From NCBI RefSeq assembly GCF_050633425.1, contig NZ_JBOEGM010000016.1:1-64000 (forward strand): 64,000 nt of DNA, in the 5' to 3' direction. Made by a program: the position numbers and the translations under genes. The DNA comes from Pelagimonas sp050633425 (lineage in GTDB: Bacteria; Pseudomonadota; Alphaproteobacteria; Rhodobacterales; Rhodobacteraceae). The notes beneath the pieces are model-generated. The model made no database searches, had not been told where the DNA came from, and saw only the letters and a program-made list of their open reading frames with translations. Of this stretch, positions 52,502-61,863 are shown piece by piece; position 1 is the first letter of the stretch, and each line of letters begins with the position of its first letter.

Positions 52502-54325
52502 ATGGCGGTTTCCACAGGTGCGGGTTTGGACCCGGTTTTAGCGTTTGCATTGGTTGGTGTGCTGGGGGTCGGAAGCCAATGGTTGGCCTGGCGTCTGAGA
52601 CTGCCCGCGATTGTTTTGATGCTGGCCGCTGGCTTGGCAGTTGGGCCCGGTTTGGGTCTGTTGAACCCATCCCAGCATTTTGGCGACCTTTTGCAGCCTA
52701 TGGTGGCCATTGCCGTTGCGATTATTCTGTTCGAAGGTGGGATGGTTTTGAATCTGCACAGCCTGTCGGACGCCGCCAAGGGCGTGCGCCGGTTGGTGAT
52801 TGTCGGCGCACCATTGGGTTGGCTCGCGTCGACACTGGTTTTGCATTATGTTGCGGGGTTGGGATGGGCGTCATCGGCGGTGTTTGGTGGCATCATGATT
52901 GTGACCGGCCCAACGGTCATAGCCCCACTTTTGCGCCAAGCTCGGCTACAAAAACGCCCCGCAGCGTTGCTGCAATGGGAGGCGATCGTCAACGATCCTG
53001 TAGGGGCTTTGGCGGCGGTCCTTGCCTTTGAAGTTGTTGTGGTGCTCAACAGTACCGAAAGCGCCGGTCACGCCGCGCAGCAATTGGTGTTGGGTATTGG
53101 CTGCGCCAGCGTGCTGGGTGTCTTGGGCGGATGGGGCATTGCCAAATCTTTCCGTCAAGGATGGGTGCCGGAATACATGAAGATCCCAGTCTTGTTTGTT
53201 GTTTTGATTGCCGTTTTCGCGGCGTCCGACGCGGTGCTGCATGAAAGTGGATTGTTGGCCGTGACCCTTATGGGCCTGTGGGTCGCCAATTCTGACTTGC
53301 CTAGTTACGTTGAACTGCGCCGCTTTAAGGAACATGCGACCGTGTTGTTGGTTTCGGGAGTCTTCATCCTGCTATCGGCGAATATGAGCGCCGAGACCTT
53401 GGCGGCACTGGATTGGCGCGCGGCCTTGTTTGTGTTGGCGGTCATTTTTATTGCCCGGCCTTTGCCGGTCCTTGGCGCATTGGCGTTTACAAATGTGCCG
53501 TGGCGGGAACGTGCGCTGGTGGCGATGACGGGCCCGCGCGGCGTGGTTTTGGTGGCAGTTGCCGGACTGTTTGGAGAACGACTGGCGCAACTTGGTGTCG
53601 AAGATGGTGCACGGATCGCCCCTTTGGCTTTTGCCTTGGTGTTGTCGACGGTTGTGTTGCATGGGTTTACCCTGACACCTGTGGCCCGCTGGCTAGGCCT
53701 CACGGCGGGCACAACGCCGGGGGTTCTCATTCTTGGCGGCTCGCGCTGGTCTGTGGCCTTGGCCCAGGCGTTGGAAAAGCTGGGACTGCAGGTGCTTCTG
53801 GCGGACCCAAACCACGCCCATCTGCGCAATGCCCGCGAGGCCGGGGTGCCCGTGTACTATGGCGATATCCTGTCTGAAGCCGCCGAAGACCGTTTGGATT
53901 TGGTCGCCTATGACACCTTGATTAGCGCCACCGATAATGACGCATATAACACGTTGGTTGCCACGGATTTGGCCCCAGAATTCGGGCGTTCGCATGTGTT
54001 TCAATTGCGTCGGGTCCGCGAAACCAGCTCACGCCATGCTTTGCCGGTGACACTGGGCGGGCGTCCGATTGGCGGCGATGAGACCTTTTTCGAACTGAAC
54101 GCTAAACTGGCCGAAGGCTGGGTCTTTCGGACGACCAATCTGACCGAAGAATTCACTGCAGATGATTGGCGTGCCCAGCATCCACAGGCCATTCCTGTCG
54201 CTGTTTTGGGCAAAGGTGGCGGTCTGCGGTTGCTTGGGCCAGAGGATACGTTGCGTGATGCAACAGGCGCGCAGGTTCTGGCCTTTGGCCCGCCGCGTGC
54301 CGATTTCCCCAATGGGCAAGCGTGA
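52502..54325 (+). CDS. CPA1-type cation:proton antiporter with C-terminal TrkA-N-like domain
   Basis: A 607-residue protein. Residues 1-400 contain about 12 membrane helices with the conserved pattern AIAVAIILFEGGMVL, GGIMIVTGPTVIAPLLRQ and EAIVNDPVGALAAVLAFE of Na+(K+)/H+ antiporters. Residues about 410-530 form a Rossmann nucleotide-binding domain (GVLILGGSRWSVALAQALEKLGLQVLLAD...YYGDIL), as in TrkA, and a further C-terminal segment follows. It exchanges Na+ or K+ for protons and is probably gated by a nucleotide. AGGGCAGGG precedes the ATG at 52502. Confidence 0.87.
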   Translation: MAVSTGAGLDPVLAFALVGVLGVGSQWLAWRLRLPAIVLMLAAGLAVGPGLGLLNPSQHFGDLLQPMVAIAVAIILFEGGMVLNLHSLSDAAKGVRRLVIVGAPLGWLASTLVLHYVAGLGWASSAVFGGIMIVTGPTVIAPLLRQARLQKRPAALLQWEAIVNDPVGALAAVLAFEVVVVLNSTESAGHAAQQLVLGIGCASVLGVLGGWGIAKSFRQGWVPEYMKIPVLFVVLIAVFAASDAVLHESGLLAVTLMGLWVANSDLPSYVELRRFKEHATVLLVSGVFILLSANMSAETLAALDWRAALFVLAVIFIARPLPVLGALAFTNVPWRERALVAMTGPRGVVLVAVAGLFGERLAQLGVEDGARIAPLAFALVLSTVVLHGFTLTPVARWLGLTAGTTPGVLILGGSRWSVALAQALEKLGLQVLLADPNHAHLRNAREAGVPVYYGDILSEAAEDRLDLVAYDTLISATDNDAYNTLVATDLAPEFGRSHVFQLRRVRETSSRHALPVTLGGRPIGGDETFFELNAKLAEGWVFRTTNLTEEFTADDWRAQHPQAIPVAVLGKGGGLRLLGPEDTLRDATGAQVLAFGPPRADFPNGQA

Positions 54326-54393
54326 AAACCATTTGCGCCATTTGACCCTGCCGTCAGTCGTGATAGAGCAGCCCCAAGTTTCGGAGCCGACAG

Positions 54394-56133
54394 ATGAACC
54401 TCTTTACAGATATCCGCGAGCTGGTGCTCGCTTCGATCAACGCGATGCAGGCCAGTGGTGCCCTGCCAGCTGAGCTCAACCTTGCCCCGGTCACGGTTGA
54501 GCCGCCGCGTGATCCTGCCCATGGTGATATGGCCACCAATGCCGCGATGGTCTTGGCCAAACCGGCCAAGCAAAAACCACGAGACATTGCCGAAGCTCTT
54601 GCGGCCAAACTGGCCGAAGATGATCGGATCGCCAGTGCCGATGTTGCCGGGCCGGGGTTCTTGAACCTGCGCTTGTCTTCGGACATCTGGCAAGGAATTC
54701 CCAAGGCTGTTTTGGATGCCGGACCCGATTTTGGCCGCTCAACGATGGGGGCGGGTAAAAAGGTCAATGTCGAATATGTCAGCGCCAACCCGACGGGCCC
54801 GATGCATGTTGGCCATGCACGGGGGGCGATTGTCGGCGATGCGATGGCGTCATTGCTTGATTTCGCAGGCTTCGACGTGACACGCGAATATTACATCAAT
54901 GATGGGGGCGCTCAGGTGGATGTCTTGGCGCGCTCTGTCTATTTGCGCTACCTCGAAGCACATGGGCAATCCGTTGAATTTGTTGATGGAACCTATCCTG
55001 GTGACTATCTTGTACCGGTTGGTGAAGCGCTCAAGGAAAAAGTGGGTGACGCCTATTTGAACCAGCCAGAAGATGTCTGGCTGGCGGATGTTCGGGTTTA
55101 TGCCACGGATGCGATGATGGATTTGATCCGCGCCGATCTTAAGGCGCTGGGTGTCGAGATGGATCACTTCTTCTCTGAGAAATCCCTCTATGGCTCAGGA
55201 AAAATCGAAGCAGCCATTGATAGCCTGCGCGACAAAGACCTGATTTATCGCGGTGTTCTTGAGCCTCCAAAAGGCAAAAAACCCGAAGACTGGGAACCGC
55301 GCGAGCAGACACTGTTCAAGTCCACCGAACATGGGGACGATGTTGATCGGCCTATCCAGAAATCTGACGGTGGCTGGACCTATTTTGCCCCTGACATTGC
55401 CTATCATTATGACAAAGTAGAACGCGGTTTTGATCTGTTGATTGACATCTTTGGCGCGGATCATGGCGGATATGTCAAACGGATGAAGGCCGCCGTTGCG
55501 GCGCTTTCGGGCGGTAATGTGCCATTGGATATCAAGCTGATCCAATTGGTGAAGTTGTTCAAAAATGGTGAACCGTTCAAAATGTCGAAACGGGCAGGGA
55601 CCTTTATCACCCTGCGTGATCTTGTCGATATGGTGGGGGCCGATGTGGCCAGATTCCATATGCTGACCCGCAAATCCGATGCTGCGTTGGATTTTGATTT
55701 TGACAAGGTGGTTGAGCAAAGCTCGGACAATCCGGTGTTTTACGTGCAATACGCGCATTCGCGGATTTGTTCTGTGTTGCGCAATGCTGCTGAGCAGGGT
55801 GTGGCCACCGATGATGAGACTCTGGCCAAGGCCGATATGAGCAACCTTCACCCGGCTGAAATTGCCTTGATCGCCAAACTGGCCGATTGGCCACGTCAGG
55901 TTGAAATTGCGGCTCGGGCGCATGAGCCGCATCGTATTGCGACCTATCTTCAGGAGCTGGCGTCGGATCTGCACGGGCATTACAACCGGGGCAACAAAGA
56001 AAGCGAACTGCGTTTTTTACAAGATGACGCCAATGTCACACTGACCAAAATTGCGCTGGCGCGCTCCGTTGCAGTTGTTATTTCCGCCGGTCTTGGTATC
56101 TTGGGCGTAACTCCAGCGACAGAAATGCGCTAA
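54394..56133 (+). CDS. argS: Arginyl-tRNA synthetase
   Basis: A 579-residue class I aminoacyl-tRNA synthetase. The N-terminal Arg-S domain (1-105) is followed by the HIGH-type motif (HVGHARG, 138-144, in SANPTGPMHVGHARG) and the KMSKR motif (FKMSKRAGTF, about 396-400). The DALR anticodon-binding domain ends the protein. It charges tRNA-Arg. Single gene with a 118-bp gap before the SPOR gene. Confidence 0.96.
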   Translation: MNLFTDIRELVLASINAMQASGALPAELNLAPVTVEPPRDPAHGDMATNAAMVLAKPAKQKPRDIAEALAAKLAEDDRIASADVAGPGFLNLRLSSDIWQGIPKAVLDAGPDFGRSTMGAGKKVNVEYVSANPTGPMHVGHARGAIVGDAMASLLDFAGFDVTREYYINDGGAQVDVLARSVYLRYLEAHGQSVEFVDGTYPGDYLVPVGEALKEKVGDAYLNQPEDVWLADVRVYATDAMMDLIRADLKALGVEMDHFFSEKSLYGSGKIEAAIDSLRDKDLIYRGVLEPPKGKKPEDWEPREQTLFKSTEHGDDVDRPIQKSDGGWTYFAPDIAYHYDKVERGFDLLIDIFGADHGGYVKRMKAAVAALSGGNVPLDIKLIQLVKLFKNGEPFKMSKRAGTFITLRDLVDMVGADVARFHMLTRKSDAALDFDFDKVVEQSSDNPVFYVQYAHSRICSVLRNAAEQGVATDDETLAKADMSNLHPAEIALIAKLADWPRQVEIAARAHEPHRIATYLQELASDLHGHYNRGNKESELRFLQDDANVTLTKIALARSVAVVISAGLGILGVTPATEMR

Positions 56134-56251
56134 AAGACGCATCCGCCGGACGACACAGGCCGCGCAATCCCGTCTAATTTCGGGGGCGCAAATCAAAATG
56201 ACAGCAGACCACCGGGGCGGCACGTATCGCCTTGGGGAACACGAGGCATAG

Positions 56252-57280
56252 ATGGCGGATTACACCTATGATGGGGCTGGTTACGCGGCACCTGCTTCTG
56301 GCAAAGTAGCAAACATTGCCAATTGGCTCGGCGCGGCGGCTTCGCTTGCGCTCATTGTTGGCGTCGGCGTTTGGGGTTATCGCGTGATGGCGCGCGATGT
56401 CAGCGGCGTTCCAATTGTTCAGGCCATGGCAGGCCCGATGCGTGTCGCGCCCGAAGATCCAGGCGGAACTCTGGCCGATCACCAAGGCCTTGCTGTCAAC
56501 AATGTTGCGGGGCAGGGCGCGGCCGAGGGGCCCGCCGACCGTTTGGTTTTGGCACCGGTTCCCGCCGGGCTTGCCTCAGAAGATGTTGCCGCCGGGGCTT
56601 TGGCGGCACAGCCTGACCCAGCTCCGATGCCGATGGCAGCGTCCTTAGCCCGCGAAGCTGAGGTTATGGAAATCGAACCGGCCCCGGCATTGACCCAACC
56701 CGCCGCCGAGCTCGACCCGATCCAAGCTCTGGCCAATCAGTTGGCTGCAGATGTTGCCCCATTGAGCAATCTGGCACCGGGTGAAACCGCCCCCGTCGTG
56801 GCCACAGTTGCCAAGCAACCGGCAAGCTCAACGATTGAACAAGAACTGGCGGCTGCGGTCAAAAGAGACCTTCCACCTGGCTTGGCGCGGTCTTTGCGCC
56901 CGCGCCTGCGTCCGGCAGGTTTGAAAACGGCGGCTCTTGGTGGCGTCGCATTGGCCCCTGTGTCCGCGCCCGCCGCAGCAGCAGCCAATAGCGGAGCAAC
57001 GCGAGAACTGGCAGCGGCCTCTTTGCCTGCTGGTACCCGGCTTGTTCAAGTCGGTATTTTCAATTCACCAGAAGGGGCCCGCAAAGAATGGGGCCGTTTG
57101 GACAGTCGTTTTGGCGACTATCTGGCCGGTAAGGACCGGGTCATTGAAAAGGCCAAACGCGGTGGCCGTGAATTCTATCGCCTGCGCGTCCACGGCTTTG
57201 CGGACCTGTCTGATTCACGTCGCTTCTGCGCGGCCTTCATGGCGCAAAACGTCGATTGTATCCCGGTCATGACAAAATGA
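56252..57280 (+). CDS. SPOR-domain membrane protein
   Basis: A 342-residue protein with one N-terminal membrane helix (about 25-47, NWLGAAASLALIVGVGVWGY), a long low-complexity Ala/Pro/Glu-rich periplasmic linker, and a C-terminal SPOR domain (about 262-342, TRLVQVGIFNSPEGARKEWG...FYRLRVHGFADLSDSRRFC). SPOR domains bind denuded peptidoglycan at the septum, so it probably takes part in cell division. Its stop overlaps the nagZ start (ATGA), tying it to peptidoglycan recycling. Confidence 0.86.
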   Translation: MADYTYDGAGYAAPASGKVANIANWLGAAASLALIVGVGVWGYRVMARDVSGVPIVQAMAGPMRVAPEDPGGTLADHQGLAVNNVAGQGAAEGPADRLVLAPVPAGLASEDVAAGALAAQPDPAPMPMAASLAREAEVMEIEPAPALTQPAAELDPIQALANQLAADVAPLSNLAPGETAPVVATVAKQPASSTIEQELAAAVKRDLPPGLARSLRPRLRPAGLKTAALGGVALAPVSAPAAAAANSGATRELAAASLPAGTRLVQVGIFNSPEGARKEWGRLDSRFGDYLAGKDRVIEKAKRGGREFYRLRVHGFADLSDSRRFCAAFMAQNVDCIPVMTK

Positions 57281-58269
57281 GCCGCTTCGGCGCGGCTATT
57301 TTTGGCTGTGAAGGGCTCCGTCTGACGGCTGACGAAAAGCGGTTCTTCGCAGATGCGTCTCCTTTTGGTTTCATCCTCTTTGCCCGTAACGTGGACAACG
57401 CCGATCAAATCCGGTCTCTTACCGGTGAGTTGCGCGATTGCGTTGGCTGGAATGTACCGGTGTTTATCGACCAGGAGGGCGGGCGGGTTCAGCGTCTGCG
57501 CGCGCCTTTGGCCAGCGAATGGTTGCCGCCTCTGGACGATGTTATCCGGTTTGGCGATCGCGCCCCGGAGGCCATGAGGCTTCGGTATCACATCATTGGG
57601 CATGAACTGCGCAGTTTTGGGATCGACGGCAATTGCGCACCGATGCTGGATGTTGCCCGCCCAAATACGCATAAATTCCTACGCAACCGATGCTATGGCT
57701 CGGATCTGCAAACTGTAACCAAAATCGGTCAAGCGGTTGCACAGGGGCACTTGGATGCTGGTGTTTTGCCGGTGATGAAACATCTGCCCGGACATGGGTT
57801 AGCACAGCTTGATAGCCATCTCGATTTGCCACGAATTGCAGCGGATCGCGGTGCCTTGGACGCCGTTGACTTTGCCGCGTTCAAACCGTTTTCCGATTTG
57901 CCGCTAGGCATGACGGCGCATTTGGTCTTTGAGAAAATCGACCCGCAACCGGCGACCACATCGTCAAAAATGATCGACGTTATCCGGACGGATTTGGGTT
58001 TTGAAGGCTTCCTGATGACCGACGACATTTCCATGGAAGCCCTCTCCGGGAGCATCGAAGACCGAAGCTCTGCGTCGATTGCGGCTGGCTGTGATGCGGT
58101 TTTGCATTGCAACGGCAAACTGGCTGAAATGCAAGCCATCATGGAAAAAGTCGGCGCGATGACACCTCAGGCGCAAACCCGTGCTGATCAGGCTCTGACA
58201 GCACGTCAGGTGCCGCTTGATGTTGACATTAAGGCCCTTCACGCAGAGTTTGAGGCGCTTATACCATAA
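57277..58269 (+). CDS. nagZ: Beta-N-acetylhexosaminidase NagZ
   Basis: A 330-residue glycoside hydrolase family 3 enzyme that removes GlcNAc from anhydromuropeptides in peptidoglycan recycling. It has FILFARNVDN, FIDQEGGRVQRLR and the catalytic-loop KHLPGHG (Lys168-His169), followed by SHLDLP and MTAHLVF; the nucleophile aspartate is in FLMTDDISMEAL. The start overlaps the SPOR gene stop by 4 nt. scpA follows with a 21-bp gap. Confidence 0.92.
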   Translation: MSRFGAAIFGCEGLRLTADEKRFFADASPFGFILFARNVDNADQIRSLTGELRDCVGWNVPVFIDQEGGRVQRLRAPLASEWLPPLDDVIRFGDRAPEAMRLRYHIIGHELRSFGIDGNCAPMLDVARPNTHKFLRNRCYGSDLQTVTKIGQAVAQGHLDAGVLPVMKHLPGHGLAQLDSHLDLPRIAADRGALDAVDFAAFKPFSDLPLGMTAHLVFEKIDPQPATTSSKMIDVIRTDLGFEGFLMTDDISMEALSGSIEDRSSASIAAGCDAVLHCNGKLAEMQAIMEKVGAMTPQAQTRADQALTARQVPLDVDIKALHAEFEALIP

Positions 58270-58290
58270 GAGTGCTTTGCTGAAACGGAC

Positions 58291-59085
58291 ATGACAGACA
58301 CAGACAGCCCGGAACTTGCCCTTAACGTCAACGAACGCCTTGCAGCCGAGGCGTTGGTCGTTGACGTGGAAGGGTTTGAAGGCCCGCTGGACATGTTGCT
58401 GTCTATGGCGCGGACCCAAAAGGTTGATCTGCGCAAAATCTCGATCCTTGATTTGTCGCGTCAATATTTGGGCTTTGTCGAAAAGGCCAAGGCACTGCGG
58501 TTGGAACTGGCTGCTGATTATCTGGTGATGGCGGCGTGGTTGGCGTTTTTGAAATCCCGATTGCTCTTGCCGCCTGACCCGACCGAAGAAGGCCCCTCCG
58601 GCGAGGATTTGGCCGCGCATCTGGCGTTTCAATTGGAGCGTTTGCAGGCAATGCGTGATTGTGCGGCGCAGCTTATGGCGCGTGACCAAAAGGGCAGGGA
58701 TTTCTTTGTGCGTGGCGTGCCTGAGCATCTCGAACGAGTGCGTCGGGTCAAATATACCGCTACGTTGATTGATCTGATGCAGGGCTATGCCCGTATACGA
58801 ACCAAAGATGAATTTCGCCCGTTTGTCATGGACCGAGACAAGGTGTTTACCATGGAAATGGCGCTGGACCGGATGCGCGGAATGATTGGGTTCTCGGGGC
58901 AATGGACCGATATTTTGTCTTACCTTCCAGAAGGTTGGGATGATGACCCGGTCAAGTGGCGCTCGGCAACGGCGGCTACTTTTGCGGCTTCTTTGGAGTT
59001 GGTAAAAGAAGGCAAAGCCGAAATCCAGCAATCAGAAAACTTTGCGCCAATTCAATTGCGCCGAAGGGAGATTCCGCGTGAGTGA
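58291..59085 (+). CDS. scpA: Segregation and condensation protein A
   Basis: A 264-residue kleisin that bridges SMC heads, with ScpB, in chromosome condensation. The N-terminal SMC-neck-binding region is VDVEGFEGPLDMLLSMARTQ, followed by VDLRKISILDLSRQYLGFV and DYLVMAAWLAFLKSRLLLP; the C-terminal winged helix lies near 185-255. Its stop lies inside the scpB start region (GTGAGTGA), so both are co-translated. Confidence 0.93.
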   Translation: MTDTDSPELALNVNERLAAEALVVDVEGFEGPLDMLLSMARTQKVDLRKISILDLSRQYLGFVEKAKALRLELAADYLVMAAWLAFLKSRLLLPPDPTEEGPSGEDLAAHLAFQLERLQAMRDCAAQLMARDQKGRDFFVRGVPEHLERVRRVKYTATLIDLMQGYARIRTKDEFRPFVMDRDKVFTMEMALDRMRGMIGFSGQWTDILSYLPEGWDDDPVKWRSATAATFAASLELVKEGKAEIQQSENFAPIQLRRREIPRE

Positions 59086-59743
59086 GGCCCCCGAAGTGAC
59101 CCCAAACGATAGCCTGTTTGATGCCCCACCGATGGGCGAACAGGAACGTATGGTTGAAGCGATTTTATTCGCCAGTGCAGATCCGGTGACCGTCAAGGAG
59201 CTTGAGGATCGGATGCCGCATGGCTGTGATGCTGCGGAGGCATTGGTTTATTTGCGCAAGCGCTATGAGGGGAGGGGTATTCACGTCGTCAAGGTTGGGG
59301 ATGCTTGGGCCATTCGCACCGCGCCCGACCTTGGTTTTCTCATGCAACGTGAAACTGTCGAAACCCGCAAGCTAAGTCGGGCTGCGATCGAAACCTTGGC
59401 GATTATTTCGTACCATCAACCGGTTACCCGCGCCGAGATCGAAGAAATCCGCGGTGTTGGGGTGTCGCGAGGCACGATTGATCAACTGCTCGAGATGGAG
59501 TGGATCAGGTTTGGCCGCCGTAGGATGACGCCAGGCCGCCCGGTGACCTTTGTCGTCACGCAGGAGTTTTTGGATCATTTCGGTCTTGAGAGCGCTCGGG
59601 ATTTGCCTGGGCTGGCCGAGTTGCGCGCGGCAGGTTTGCTTGAAAGTCGCCCCTTGGCGGCGGGCATGCCGCAGATGGGGGACGGCGATCGGGATGCGGA
59701 AGAAGAAACCGACGAAGGCCAAAGTGAATTGTTTGAAGACTGA
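59078..59743 (+). CDS. scpB: Segregation and condensation protein B
   Basis: A 221-residue protein with two winged-helix domains (about 18-90 and 90-165): MVEAILFASADPVTVKELED, RAAIETLAIISYHQPVTRAEIEEIRGVGVS and GRPVTFVVTQEFLDHFGL. It binds ScpA and SMC. The tail is acidic (EEETDEGQSELFED). The start is GTG at 59078 with GGGAGA upstream, overlapping scpA by 8 nt; the upstream in-frame extension is a scpA shadow. Confidence 0.93.
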   Translation: MSEAPEVTPNDSLFDAPPMGEQERMVEAILFASADPVTVKELEDRMPHGCDAAEALVYLRKRYEGRGIHVVKVGDAWAIRTAPDLGFLMQRETVETRKLSRAAIETLAIISYHQPVTRAEIEEIRGVGVSRGTIDQLLEMEWIRFGRRRMTPGRPVTFVVTQEFLDHFGLESARDLPGLAELRAAGLLESRPLAAGMPQMGDGDRDAEEETDEGQSELFED

Positions 59744-59819
59744 CTTCGCCGGAAGATCGGCCCCTATAAATATCTGATAGATATGGTATTAAGGGCAAAA
59801 GAGTGGAGGGTATCCGAGC

Positions 59820-60107
59820 ATGAATGCCAACCAAATTGTGACTATGGTCACCCGCATGTTTTTACGTAAAGCAGTGAAGACGGGCGTTGATGCCAGCTTC
59901 AAACATGCAGCAAAGCTGACACAAGCGCCCGCTCAAACGAAGCGTGACAACGAGAGAATGTCTTTGGCAGACGAGCCTTCGGAACCTGTTGTTCAAGAGG
60001 GGCCAAGCCGCGAAGAGGTGCGAAAAGCGCGGCGAGAAAGGCGCGCGATCCGGGAAAAGCGCCGCGAAAGACGCGCCCGAAAAGGGCAGGATCAAACAGA
60101 AATCTAA
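59820..60107 (+). CDS. Small basic protein of unknown function
   Basis: A 95-residue protein beginning MNANQIVTMVTRMFLRKAVK, an N-terminus I recall from small Rhodobacteraceae proteins encoded near scpB. The first 45 residues form an amphipathic helix. The last 35 residues are packed with Arg, Lys and Glu (RKARRERRAIREKRRERRAR), which suggests nucleic-acid or membrane-surface binding. GGAGGG precedes the ATG. It converges on the dCTP deaminase gene with 5 bp between stops. No function known. Confidence 0.72.
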   Translation: MNANQIVTMVTRMFLRKAVKTGVDASFKHAAKLTQAPAQTKRDNERMSLADEPSEPVVQEGPSREEVRKARRERRAIREKRRERRARKGQDQTEI

Positions 60108-60112
60108 GTGTC

Positions 60113-61189
60113 TTAGGCTTTGAAATGCTTGGAGAGTTTCAAGCCTTGCCCTTGATAATTCGAAGCAATACCAGCCCCATAAAGGGTCTGGGGCACTTGG
60201 GACATACGCTCATACACCAATCGCCCGACAGTCTGTCCATGTTCGAGCACAAACGGCGCTTCATGGCAGCGCACTTCAAGCACACCGCGGGCCCCTGTTC
60301 CTCCGGCGGCGGCATGACCGAAACCGGGATCAAAAAAGCCTGCATAATGGACACGGAATTCGCCGACCATCGCCAAGTAGGGGGCCATTTCAGCTGCGTA
60401 TTTGGGGGGAATATGAACCGCTTCACGGCTAACTAGGATATAGAACGCGCCGGGATCCAAAACCAATTGGCGGCTATCTGTACGCAGGTCATCCCAAAAA
60501 TCCGCCGGATCATATTGCCCGATGCGATCGAGATCAATCACACCTGTATGCGGCTTGGCACGATAGCCCACCAGATTGCCTTCGCCGGGTTTCAGATCAA
60601 CCGAAAAACCGAGTCCCTCACTGATGACTGCCGGTCCGCCCGCCACCAAAACATCAGAGGTGTGCAGGTCGCGAATTTCCTGATCGGTTAAAACGGATTG
60701 TCCTTGGCGAAAGCGGATCTGGTTGAGTCGCATGCCGGGCCGAACCAGTACGGAGAAAGATCTTGGGCAAATCTCAGCATAAAGAGGGCCAGTGTACCCA
60801 GCTGGAATACGATCAAATTCGACACCACCGTCGGTAATGACCCGCGTCAAAAGGTCGAGACGGCCTGTGGAACTTTTGGCGTTTGCAATCGCCTGGATAT
60901 CGCCTTCAAGCGCCAACCTTTCCATCAGAGGCACAACATAGACACAGCCCTTCTCGAGCACAGCTCCCTCGGACAGGTCGATCCTGTGCATCTCGAACTC
61001 GGCAAGGCGATCTGTGACGCTCTGACCTGCGCCGGTCAGAAAAGACGCACGGACACGGAAAGCAACATGCCCCAATCGCAGGTCAAGGCTTGCCGGTTGT
61101 ACCTGACCATCGACAAAGGGTTTTTCGGCGGCCAAGGCCCCGTTCTCAATCAGAGTTTCAATTTGCTGGCTGGCCAGAACACCGGTCAT
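60113..61189 (-). CDS. dcd: dCTP deaminase, long tandem-type
   Basis: A 358-residue protein, about twice the length of ordinary Dcd (about 190). The first half carries VQPASLDLRLG and SSTGRLDLLTRVITDGGVEFDRIPAGYTGPLYAEICPRSFSV-like core residues (conserved Ser-Arg in SSTGR). The second half repeats the fold with RQLVLDPGAFYILVSRE and HYAGFFDPGFGH, ending EVRCHEAPFVLEHGQTVGRLVYE. This long form is the usual 2'-deoxycytidine 5'-triphosphate deaminase of alphaproteobacteria; it makes dUTP for thymidylate synthesis. ATG at 61189 with GGGAGGCG upstream. Confidence 0.88.
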   Translation of the reverse strand: MTGVLASQQIETLIENGALAAEKPFVDGQVQPASLDLRLGHVAFRVRASFLTGAGQSVTDRLAEFEMHRIDLSEGAVLEKGCVYVVPLMERLALEGDIQAIANAKSSTGRLDLLTRVITDGGVEFDRIPAGYTGPLYAEICPRSFSVLVRPGMRLNQIRFRQGQSVLTDQEIRDLHTSDVLVAGGPAVISEGLGFSVDLKPGEGNLVGYRAKPHTGVIDLDRIGQYDPADFWDDLRTDSRQLVLDPGAFYILVSREAVHIPPKYAAEMAPYLAMVGEFRVHYAGFFDPGFGHAAAGGTGARGVLEVRCHEAPFVLEHGQTVGRLVYERMSQVPQTLYGAGIASNYQGQGLKLSKHFKA

Positions 61190-61275
61190 AAAACGCCTCC
61201 CTTTGACTTGCCGACATGAATAGCAAGCAAGGCATAAAAGGAACAGGCCAGATCAGCGCAGTTGCCTCGACTGTC

Positions 61276-61647
61276 TCAGCTGATCGTGGCCTTGTTTCCC
61301 AACTGGGTTATTTCCAACAGATTGGTTTTGGCCATCGCATCGCCGATGCAAAAGCGCAATGTCGCCTCGCCTTCTTTGTCATGATAGCGGAGCTGGATGT
61401 GATGATTGCCGGGGGCCAGATCAACCTGTTTGGTCATCTGTCCGTTGTCCCTGGATGCCTCATTGTCCAACAGAAGGGTGCCGTTAACCAAGACCCGAGC
61501 CAGTTTCGGGGCCTGCAAGGTGAAATCGTACGTCCCCCCTCCGGGACTTTGCAGCAAACGGTCGTATTGCGCTGTCAAATCTTGATAGCTGGGCGAGTCA
61601 GGCACGCCGGAGTTAAACTGAGTGACTGATTGGAACTCGGATGTCAT
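61276..61647 (-). CDS. Small PA14-like protein
   Basis: A 123-residue protein without a signal peptide. Its second half, ARVLVNGTLLLDNEASRDNG followed by MTKQVDLAPGNHHIQLRYHD, resembles the core of PA14 carbohydrate-binding domains (xRLYVDGxLVIDN...LxAGxHxIxLxY). The domain would be shorter than a full PA14 (about 140), and the N-terminal part is not recognised. GCGAGG lies 6 nt before the ATG. The 216-bp region upstream holds several inverted repeats. Secretion route and ligand are unknown. Confidence 0.6.
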   Translation of the reverse strand: MTSEFQSVTQFNSGVPDSPSYQDLTAQYDRLLQSPGGGTYDFTLQAPKLARVLVNGTLLLDNEASRDNGQMTKQVDLAPGNHHIQLRYHDKEGEATLRFCIGDAMAKTNLLEITQLGNKATIS

Positions 61648-61687
61648 ACTAGCCTCGCACTTCGTCGGTTAAGAACGGGCCATTCAT

Positions 61688-61828
61688 ACAGGGACTCCCC
61701 CTGTGGAACTGCGAAAACAGCATTGATAGCCCCAAAGCTCAGATATTCTGAGCCACCCTTGTGGCAAATCATAGAAAATGGGTGGTTAACGTCAAGAATT
61801 AGCCAGCTAACACACTGTTTCCAAACAG
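61688..61828 (-). other. Structured leader region upstream of the PA14-like gene
   Basis: Four inverted repeats follow each other: ACAGGG/CCCTGT (61688-61704), GCTCAG/CTGAGC (61737-61753), GCCAC/GTGGC (61752-61765) and CTGTTT/AAACAG (61815-61828). The rest of the 216-bp gap shows no gene. A regulatory RNA leader, sRNA or operator group is possible. Confidence 0.4.
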
Positions 61829-61863
61829 CGCAAATGGTTAACGAAACGGTTTACAGGCCTGTG

